A DNA stretch of 64,000 bases from Proteles cristata cristata (Eukaryota; Chordata; Mammalia; Carnivora; Hyaenidae): positions 1,019,191-1,083,190 of the forward strand of contig JAESUZ010003165.1 of the NCBI GenBank assembly GCA_017311185.1, given 5' to 3'. The position numbers and the translations under genes were made by a program. Below are positions 56,480 through 64,000 of this stretch, piece by piece. Every line of letters starts with the position of its first letter. The stretch's first letter is position 1. The notes under the pieces were generated by a model, which worked only from the letters and a program-made list of their open reading frames with translations, did no database searches and had not been told where the DNA came from.

Positions 56480-56712
56480 GGGGCGCCCGGGGGGCTCAGC
56501 CGGTTGGGCGTCCGACTTTCGCTCAGGTCATGATCTCGCGGTCCGTGGGTTCGAGCCCCGCGTCGGGGTCTGTGCTGACTGCCAGCTCGGAGCCTGGAGC
56601 CTGTTTCGGTCTGTGACTCCCTCTCTCTCTGACCCTCCCCTGCTCACGCTGTCTCTCTCTCTCTCTCTCTCTCCTAGAAATAAATAAAACATTAAAAAAA
56701 ATTTATTAAAAA
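56480..56712 (+). repeat. tRNA-Lys SINE
   Basis: Perfect 16-bp duplication AAGACACAGCATAGCA (56464-56479 and 56713-56728). Head shows CpG-type changes (GCCCGGGGGGCTCAGCCGG). Confidence 0.96.
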
Positions 56713-56825
56713 AAGACACAGCATAGCATTTGCACCTTGCAGACTCTTAGCAAGGCTTATATATTTCTCTCCCTCCTTCCCTTCTTCTGTTTTTCCTTTT
56801 TTCTTTCCTCAAGTTTTCTTTTCTT

Positions 56826-57036
56826 AAAAAAATGTTTATTTTGAGAGAGAGCGCGCGAGAGTGAGCGCGCAAGAGCCAGCTTGTGGGGAAGGGGCAGAGA
56901 GCAAGGGAGAGAAAATCCCGGGCCGACTCTGTGCTCTTAGCACAATGCGGGGACCTGGGGCTCAGCCTCCTGAACCATGAGATCACGACCTGAGCTGAAA
57001 CTGGACGCTTAACCAACCGAACCACCCAGGTGCCCC
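56826..57036 (-). repeat. CAN-SINE, opposite orientation
   Basis: Antisense head GAACCACCCAGGTGCCCC; has a GCGCGCGAGAGTGAGCGCGC stretch in place of simple GA. Flanks AGTTTTCTTTTC / GGTTTTCTTCTG. Confidence 0.9.
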
Positions 57037-58168
57037 ACAGGTTTTCTTCTGAAATGGGATATAATCAATTGGATTTTTCTTTAGGATTTTAAGTAAGTTG
57101 AGGTTACTCAGGTTAAGTAAGTAAATACGTTTAAGGCAAATCTTACGCCGTTTCCTGGAGGGAATGGCATGGGAACCCAAGGCACGGGGCAGGGTCTCTG
57201 AGGAAGCTAAGGCCCCAGGTGGTCGGTCCGCCGTGGGGCCAAGCAGAGAGCGGGCCGCAGACGCTTAAAGCGTGGGCTGGGGGCGCCCCAAGGGGAGGTG
57301 CGACTGTGGGCGTGTGCAAGGGGGCCCCGGTGCGGGCATGTGCATGGGTGTGAGTGTGTAAATGTGTGTGCAGAATCACAGGGGTCGTCTGCCCAGAGAG
57401 CAAGACGCGCTGTTCACTCTGGAGGTGAAGAAACTAATGCAGAGCGTCCTTCTCAAAACGTCTGGCGTTTGCTGACCACGCTCAGCAACCCCCCGTGGGA
57501 AGTGTGGGTGTAAGGGGAAGAGCGTAAAGGCTCCTTGGAGAAAAAGCCCTCTTTCTTCGGGCGTGAAGGGCTCCCTGGGGTCCTGGTGAGAGCTCAGGGA
57601 CTGCCGTCCTCCTCCCTGCGGACCCCTCCTTCCTTCGTCTTTGTTCTCGCCTCCTGCGGCCTGCACCCCAGCCGGGGCCTCCCCGCACACCCCGTCTCCA
57701 GGGCTCTTTCAAGATCCTTCTCATTTCTCGGCTTCCCTATCATTTTCCCCCTTGGCTTTTCATCCGTAGCAAGGGAAGCGTGGTAGAAAGCATCTTCTTC
57801 TACTCATATTCCTGTAAACATCGCCGAGAGCCTGAGAAACGTCCGTTTCTGGGTTTCCTGTTTCTGGAAACCATTATTTACTGAACATGTTCCTACGGCT
57901 TCGTGAGGCTCCGATTCTTCTGTGGAATATTCCCGCAGACAGGATCCCAGTCTGGTGTTTAGAAGCACTGCTGCTTCCTTGTTTCCTGTCACCGAACAAT
58001 CGCCGGCTTCCTTCCTGTGGGCAAACGTGGGGAAAATCACCAGGGCGGCAAATGGCAGCAGCCCCACAACCCCCCACCCCTGGGCTTGAACCTCGGTGGC
58101 CACGAGGTGAGAGTTGTTTTAAAACTTAACAAAATATTTACCTGAGCTAGTCTCTCTATTCTTGTTAG
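57037..58168. other. GC-rich intergenic stretch
   Basis: 57.14-57.72 kb is GC- and CpG-enriched, including GTGTGTGCA-type words. Many overlapping frames exist, none recognisable. Confidence 0.5.
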
Positions 58169-58179
58169 TCTTAGTCTTT

Positions 58180-58398
58180 TTTTTTTTTTTAATGTTTTTT
58201 ATTTATTTCTAGGAGAGAGAGAGAGACAGCGTGAGCAGGGGAGGATCAGAGAGAGAGGGAGTCACAGACTGAAACAGGCTCCAGGCTCTGAGCTGGCAGT
58301 CAGCACAGAGCCCGACGCGGGGCTCGAACCCACGAACCGCGAGGTCATGACCTGAGCGAAAGTCGGACGCTTAACCGACTAAGCCACCCAGGCGCCCC
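58180..58398 (-). repeat. tRNA-Lys SINE, young
   Basis: Perfect 11-bp duplication TCTTAGTCTTT (58169-58179 and 58399-58409). Confidence 0.95.
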
Positions 58399-58724
58399 TC
58401 TTAGTCTTTATTTAAACACGTGGCTCCACTGTAATAGATAGAAGAGGAATTAGAGTCTAACGGGCCCCAGTAACAGGGAGGGACCCAGATTATACTTCGA
58501 AATTATTTACAGCCTGGCAGTGCCCATGGCTCTGGGTTATCGATGCCAGGAGAGTTCCGGTAGGTGAGACAAAGCCCTTTCCAGAAGGCAGTGGCAGCGT
58601 TGGCAGCTGAATTCATGGCTGGCTCCTTCCAGCTCCCCAAACTTCCTGGGGCGCAGAGAAGCCTCACGCTGCCTTCTGCACAGCTCTTCCCTGCGAGGTG
58701 CTGGCGGGGCGGTCTGCTGCCTTT

Positions 58725-58922
58725 GCCGGAAGTGGATTCAGGCTGTACTCAGCAAGTAAGTAGCTGCGACGCTTTGAACAAGTCACTTTACCACTCTGAA
58801 CACCAGTTCCCTCTTCTCGTCTAGTCTGAAACACAGAAAGAATACTTACGGGAAAAGTTGTGAGGAATAACCAAGAATTATACTTGAACGAGGGGCTCAG
58901 TGCCAGCACCTAGGAAATGCTC
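58725..58922 (+). repeat. MIR, sense
   Basis: AAGTAAGTAGCTGCGACGCT, then GAACAAGTCACTTTACCACT, then GGGCTCAGTGCCAGCACCTA. Confidence 0.7.
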
Positions 58923-58923
58923 A

Positions 58924-59107
58924 AGGGGTGCCTGGGTGGCTCTGTTGGTTGAGTCTGTTGGGACTTCCGCTCGATGTGACCTCACAGCTGGTGAGTTCTA
59001 CGCTGTCCGCACAGAGCCGCTTCAGATTCTCCGCCTCGCTCTCTCTCAGCTCCTCCCCCGCTTGCACTCTCTGAAAAATAATAAATAAATACTCAAAAAT
59101 TGTTAAG
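58924..59107 (+). repeat. CAN-SINE, diverged
   Basis: Head AGGGGTGCCTGGGTGGCTCT. The section before the CT tract is shortened; AATAATAAATAAATACTC tail. Confidence 0.86.
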
Positions 59108-59525
59108 AAAATGTTTAATAAATAGTAGTGATGCCACAGATGGAGTGTCTTTCAAAGTCACAGCCTCCCTCCAGTCCTGGGCGGTGGTGATATGACTTAA
59201 GGCAAGTGTTCCTAAGATTGTACTCTTTCATCTTTCTTGAGAAATGAGGGAAATTTCTCTGCGTTTTGTGCTTGTGGCTGAAGAGGCTCTCAGGGGCCCT
59301 GGATGTAGGTGGATGAACATCCTGGCGGCCAGGCATGGGCATTACAGCCATAGTAGTCGGTGCCATGCAGCCGGGCTTGTAAATCACACAACAGGGTGAC
59401 TTAATCCGTGTAGATCCGATTTCCCCCTGTCCGTTCATCACCTGACTTCGGTCAGTGATGAAGTCCTTTCAAAACATCGCTTATATTTTCTTTCTTTTTT
59501 TCTTTCACACCCAAGCCCTCATCTC
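59108..59525. other. intergenic, nothing recognised
   Basis: No feature recognised. Confidence 0.5.
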
Positions 59526-60265
59526 CCGCCTGAGCTATTGTCAAAGTCGTTTCCCACAATGGAATATTCTTCACCTGCAAAAAGGAGATCTTGCCATTTG
59601 GGACAACATGGCCAGCCGAGAGGGCATTGTGCTAAGTGGAATATGTCAGACGGAGAAAGACACTACCTACCGTGTGATTTCACTCATATGTGAAATCTAA
59701 ACAACAGCACAAATGGACGAACAGACAAAAAGAAACAGACCCTTAAACACAGAGAACCAACTGGTAGTTGCCGGGAGTGAGGGGATGGGCGAAATGGGTG
59801 AAGGGGAGTGGGGGGTACGGACTTCCCATCATGGGATGAAGAAGTCATGGGGATGAGAGGCGCAGCACAGGGAGTATAGAAAATGGTGCCGTGGGGGCGC
59901 CTGGGTGGCTCAGTCGGTTAAGCGGCCGACTTTCGCTCAGGTCATGATCTCGCGGTGCGTGGGTTCAAGCCCCGCTTCGGGCTCTGTGCTGACTGCCAGC
60001 TCAGAGCCTGGAGCCTGTTTCAGTCTGTTCAGTCTGTGACTCCCTCTCTCTCTGACCCTCCCCTGCTCACGCTGTCTCTCTCTCTCTCCTAGAAATAAAT
60101 AAAAAACATTAAAAAAATTAAAAAAAAAAAAAAAAGAAAATGGTGCCGTAATAGTGTTGTGGGGTGACAGAAGGTGCACAGAACTAAGGTAGAGAGTTAG
60201 TTGAATCACTGTCATACACCCGAAATGAAAGTAACCCTGTGTATCAACTCCACTTCAGGAAAAAA
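59526..60265 (+). mobile_element. carnivoran L1 3' UTR, sense, interrupted by a SINE
   Basis: GATCTTGCCATTTGGGACAA, then GAGGGCATTGTGCTAAGTGG, then TTTCACTCATATGTGAAATC. It resumes after the SINE with TCATACACCCGAAATGAAAG and an A run. Confidence 0.82.
59893..60134 (+). repeat. tRNA-Lys SINE, young, in the L1
   Basis: Perfect 15-bp duplication AGAAAATGGTGCCGT (59878-59892 and 60135-60149). Carries a small private duplication CAGTCTGTTCAGTCTGTG. Confidence 0.96.
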
Positions 60266-60532
60266 GTCTTCCCCCACCGTGCCCTCCATTTAATCTATAA
60301 AAAATTAAAAGTAACGTCAATTGCTTTTTCCCTCAAAAGATTCATTATGGAAAGTTGGAGAATAAAGAGAAGTTAAAAGGAAAAAAGGCAAATAATCTCT
60401 CCACCTAGAGGTAGCGACTGCCTGTGATTTTTTTCTACGTACGCATAGGTGTGTTGTAAACAAGAAAAGGAGTCATTGTGTGCGCAGTGTGGTGCTACTT
60501 ACTTCTTTCACTTACGAACACAGGTATCCTGG

Positions 60533-60755
60533 GACGCCTGGGTGGCTCAGTAGGTTGGGTGTCCGACTTCAGGCTAGGTCGTGACCTCACCATTCCCGAG
60601 TTCCAGCCCTGCGCTGGGCTCTGTGCTGACAGTTCAGAGCCTGGAGCCTGTTTCAGGTCCTGTGTCTCCCTCTCTCTCTCTCTGCCTCTCCCCCACTCGC
60701 GCTCTATCTCTATCTCTCAAAAAAATAAAAAATAAAAAAATAAATAAAAAAAAAA
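60533..60755 (+). repeat. CAN-SINE, diverged
   Basis: Head GGGACGCCTGGGTGGCTCAG; B box decayed to GAGTTCCAGCCC. AAATAAAAAATAAAAAAAT tail. Flanks GGTATCCT / TGCCATCCT. Confidence 0.9.
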
Positions 60756-60965
60756 GAACACTGCCATCCTTTGGCAATCCTGTGCTTTCAGCTCGAGACC
60801 ACCACCATAAAGTGATTAGTGTCATAGAGTGAGTCGAATGAACTTTTTGGTTTCCCAGTGTGTATAAAGTCAGGTTTATACTATACGGTAGTCACTTAAG
60901 TGTGCAATAACATTATGTCTAAAAGAATGACGTGCATACCTTAATTAAAAATACTTTATTGCTGG

Positions 60966-61176
60966 GGAGCCTGGGTGGCTCAGTTGGTCTCTGACTCAGT
61001 CTCTGACTTTGGCTCAGGTCATGATCTTCCAGTTCTTGAGTTCGAGTCCCCCCCATCGGGCTCCCTGCTGTCAATGCAGAGCCCGCTTCAGATCCTCTGT
61101 CTCCCTCTCTCTGCCCCTTACCCATGTTCTCTCTCTCTCTCTCTCTCAAAAAATAAATTAACATTTTAAAAAATTC
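60966..61176 (+). repeat. CAN-SINE with a 12-bp head duplication
   Basis: Duplicated flank CTTTATTGCTG on both sides. Within the tRNA head GTCTCTGACTCA is followed by GTCTCTGACT (60987-61008). Confidence 0.92.
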
Positions 61177-61454
61177 TTTATTGCTGAAAAGCGCTAACCA
61201 CCATCCGAGCTTTCAGCCAGTTGTGATGTGACCACAGATCACCATCAGAAATGTAAGTAATAATAATTAAAAAGTCCGAAATACTGCGAGAATTACCCAC
61301 ATGTGACATAGAGACAGAGTCAGCCGACGTTGTGGAAAAAGGGTGCTGACAGATTTGCTTGATATCGATTGTGAGAAACTTTCAGTTTATAAAACACATG
61401 GTATCCGTAAAGCACAATAAAGGGAGATGCAGTACAATTGGGCGTGTGCCTGTG

Positions 61455-61735
61455 GGTCTGCTGCTGCGTAAGAAATTGCCCCAAAACTTAGCAGCCTACA
61501 CGACAAGCTTATCATCTCACGTGGCGTGAGGGGCAGGGGCCCCTAGGAATGGCTCAGCTGGTGGTCCAGGCTCAGGGTGGCTCATACGGTTACAGTCAGG
61601 ATTTCAGTCACCCGACGGCCTGGCTTCGGGTGGAAAGTCTGCTTTCAAGACGACTCCCATGGCTGTTGACTAGAGGCCTCGGTTCCGTGCCGTGTGGACC
61701 TTTTCCAACATGGCAGTAAGCGTCCCCCACAGGGC
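61455..61735 (-). mobile_element. LTR-like mammalian repeat, family unassigned
   Basis: GCGTAAGAAATTGCCCCAAA, ACTTAGCAGCCTACACGACA, CATGGCTGTTGACTAGAGGC, then TTTTCCAACATGGCAG match a widespread consensus I recognise but cannot name. Confidence 0.5.
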
Positions 61736-61825
61736 AAGGCGAGAGTTACGTTACCCTACGCATAGGAAAGAGGGCAGGCGCAGGGCAGACAGCACACTCT
61801 CTTTTTTTAAAGATAGCTTTTGGAG

Positions 61826-62043
61826 GGGCGCCTGGGTGGCCCAGTCGGTTAAGCGTCCGACTTTCGCTCGGGTCATGATCTCGCGGTTCGTGGGTTCAAG
61901 CCCCGCGTCAGGCTCTGTGCTGACTGCCAGCTCAGAGCCTGGAGCCTGTTTCAGTCTGTGACTCCCTCTCTCTCTTACCCTCTTCTGCTCACGCTGTCTC
62001 TCTTTTTCCAGAAATAAATAAAACATTAAAAATAAAAAATAAA
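61826..62043 (+). repeat. tRNA-Lys SINE, young
   Basis: Perfect 17-bp duplication AAAGATAGCTTTTGGAG (61809-61825 and 62044-62060), among the longest in the window. Confidence 0.97.
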
Positions 62044-62061
62044 TAAAGATAGCTTTTGGAG

Positions 62062-62380
62062 ATATTATTCACCTACCATAAAACTCACTCACTTACAGTA
62101 TACAACTCGGTGTTTTAGGATATTCATAGGCACTGTCACCTAGTTCAGAGCTTTCTAGCCTTCTAAACAGAAAGCGGCCAGTCCCCATTCTCTCCTCTTC
62201 CACCTCCCTGGCAGCCGCTATCTACCCTCCGTCTCTATAAACTGGCCTGTTGGGGCATTTTGTATAATTGGAATCGTACAATATGTGGCCTTTTGTGTCT
62301 GACCTTTTCGCTTGTGAAAATGTTTTCAAGGGTCATCCACGTTATAGAATTTTGTTAACGCTTTCCCTCCTTTTTTTTTT
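62062..62380 (-). mobile_element. L1M-type 3' region, antisense, part 1
   Basis: TTATTCACCTACCATAAAAC, ATAATTGGAATCGTACAATA and AAATGTTTTCAAGGGTCATC. Probably continuous with the 63.25 kb part before later insertions. Confidence 0.75.
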
Positions 62381-62496
62381 TTTTAATATGTCTCTTTGTT
62401 TCAAAGCAAAACCATCCTAAACCCCACTTGGTGCAGTACCAGAACATTAAGAGGTATTTGAGAAGCAGGTCTACTGTTCTCATCTGACATATTTTT

Positions 62497-62698
62497 AAAA
62501 AATGTTTATTTGTTTATTTTGAGAGACAGAAAGAGAGACAGAGAGACGGGGGGTGGGGTGGGAGGAGAGAATCCCAAGGAGGCTCCTGACTGTCAGTGCA
62601 GAGCCTGATGTCAGGCTTGATCTCACAAACTGTGAGCTCATGACTTGAGCCAAAATCAAGGGCCAGACGCTTCGGTGACGGAGCCACCCAGGTGCCTG
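62497..62698 (-). repeat. CAN-SINE, diverged
   Basis: Flanks CATCTGACATATTTTT / CATCTGACTTATTTTT. Antisense head GAGCCACCCAGGTGCCTG. Confidence 0.9.
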
Positions 62699-63254
62699 CA
62701 TCTGACTTATTTTTATTGTCAGAATTGGTCAAGTTAAGGGCTGCGTTCTCATGACTGGACAGGCTGGGACCGCATCTAGATGTTTTCCCCTGTAGGGACG
62801 TCCCTCTCTCTGGGTCGGTGTCGGCGTCAGACCCTGTGCTCAGAGAGTGGCCCCGGTGAAGGATGCCCGAGTCACAACAGGAGTCACTTTGGTCCGGCCA
62901 AGGGTTACAGCTCCCAGTTCTGCAAAGGCGAAGTTAGTTCCTTCTGACTCGCAGTGAATGAGGTCCGTGACTCGGTTTCCCTGGTCAGGGGGTAGTGTCG
63001 TCTCTCATGTCCATTACTCCAGATCTGGCAGAAAGCTGGTGTTTTCAGAAAAGTCAGACCTCAGTTTTGACACTTGCCACTTTTCCACAGAAGGGTGGAT
63101 CTTCAATGTGCAATTCAGCCAGCTTTACGGGATGCTCCACAGTAAAGCCACGTGACAAAGAAGGCCCACTCTGCTGAGGCAACGCAAAGCCGGATGTAGC
63201 TGGAGCCCTCTTCCCTTGAATTTTACACAACCTTTCCTGATTTAGTCCTCCCCC
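62699..63254. other. insert within the L1, nothing recognised
   Basis: About 550 bp of unassigned sequence between the two L1 parts. No coding support. Confidence 0.45.
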
Positions 63255-63868
63255 GATCAATATTTTCTTTTCACTGCTGAATAATATTCATTAATGCATC
63301 ACCTTTGGGATATCCATGCATCGGATGTTGGACATTGGGTTGTTCGGACTTTGGGGCTGAAAGGATTATGCTGCTGGGAACATTTATGTACATCTTTGTT
63401 GTGGACATTTATTTTCACTTCTCTTAGGTGTACATGGGGGAGGCATTGCTGGGTCATATTGTAACTCTGTGTTTAACATTTTGGGGAACTGCCTGTTCTC
63501 CAAACCGGCTGTGCCATTTTATACTCCCATCAGCAGTGTATGATGGGAATTTTTCATAACCTTGGCCAACACTTACGAGCTGTGGGTTTCAGTGTAGCCA
63601 TCCAAGTGGGCACGAAGCAGTGGCTTTGATTTATGTTTCTCTCATGATTAATGACATTGAACAACTTTTAATGTGCTTATTGGCCATTTCTCTTGAGAAA
63701 TGTTTCCTCAAATTCTTTGCCCATTTATAAATGTGGGCTGTTCTTTTTGTCATTGAGTTGCATGAGTATTTTCAAAAATACGTAGCCTGGATGCAAGTTC
63801 CTTATCAGATACATGAGTTGCAAATATTTTATCCTATTCACATTCTTTTTGTTTAATGGATAAAATGT
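63255..63868 (-). mobile_element. L1M-type 3' region, antisense, part 2
   Basis: CACTGCTGAATAATATTCAT, then GGTGTACATGGG, CTCCCATCAGCAGTGTATGA and GTTCCTTATCAGATACATGA. Confidence 0.78.
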
Positions 63869-64000
63869 ATTTATTTTTTAATTAATTAATTAATTAAATT
63901 TTAGATTTACATCCAAATTAGTTAGCATATAGTGCAACAGTGATTTTAGGAGCAGACTCCTTAATGCCCCTGGGTATTAGCCCATTTCCCCCCCAACACA
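63869..64000 (-). mobile_element. carnivoran L1 3' UTR, antisense, cut by the window end
   Basis: Starts with (TTAA)n (63874-63897), then AAATTAGTTAGCATATAGTG and AGTGATTTTAGGAGCAGACT. The element continues past the last base. Confidence 0.75.

Noticed and set aside
20421..64000. POU6F2 exons on the right side
   Set aside because: No POU-specific or homeodomain sequence (such as RVWFCNKR) was seen. The gene end is probably outside the window.

Overview
The window is nuclear DNA from a carnivoran mammal, most likely a felid. The sequence shows about 46 copies of a tRNA-Lys-derived SINE. The head reads GGGGCGCCTGGGTGGCT, an internal RNA polymerase III B box GGTTCGAGCCC follows, then a CT-rich tract and an AAATAAATAAAACATTAAAA tail. 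This is the CAN-SINE family in its felid-type (SINEC_Fc-like) form. Carnivoran LINE-1 tails, older L1M/L2/MIR pieces, ERVL-type LTRs and hAT/Tigger DNA transposon remnants fill most of the rest. No bacterial, phage, plasmid or CRISPR feature is present.

One protein-coding gene can be supported: YAE1 (YAE1D1), on the minus strand between about 20.1 and 15.9 kb. It has three coding exons (20064-19936, 18681-18560, 16797-16368) with canonical GT/AG borders and matching phases. Together they give an intact 226-residue reading frame. It starts inside a CpG island (about 19.63-20.42 kb) with GC-box and ETS-type sites just upstream. In the cell YAE1 pairs with LTO1 as an adaptor that brings ABCE1 to the cytosolic iron-sulfur assembly machinery.

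Layout: 1-15.9 kb is intergenic sequence downstream of YAE1, rich in SINEs, with a split Tigger-like element, an MLT1-like LTR and a small CpG-rich patch at 10 kb. 15.9-20.4 kb is YAE1 and its promoter. 20.4-34 kb is a LINE-1 graveyard, including a four-level nest at 29.8-30.9 kb. 34-49 kb mixes SINEs, LTRs, L2 and microsatellites. 49.2-56.5 kb is almost free of SINEs and ends with a strong CTCF-like motif. 56.5-64 kb is again dense in SINE and L1, with an L1 3' end cut by the window edge. In other mammals the neighbours of YAE1 are RALA and POU6F2. No exon of either was recognised, so they are probably outside the window (established synteny plus inference).

I found no undescribed biological system. 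The most unusual items are structural. They are a SINE at 41.45 kb with an exact 3 x 15 bp expansion beside an exact 11-bp foldback, the four-level retrotransposon nest, an 18-unit CTT/GAA tract at a SINE tail, a close inverted SINE pair, and the SINE-poor block at 49-56 kb.
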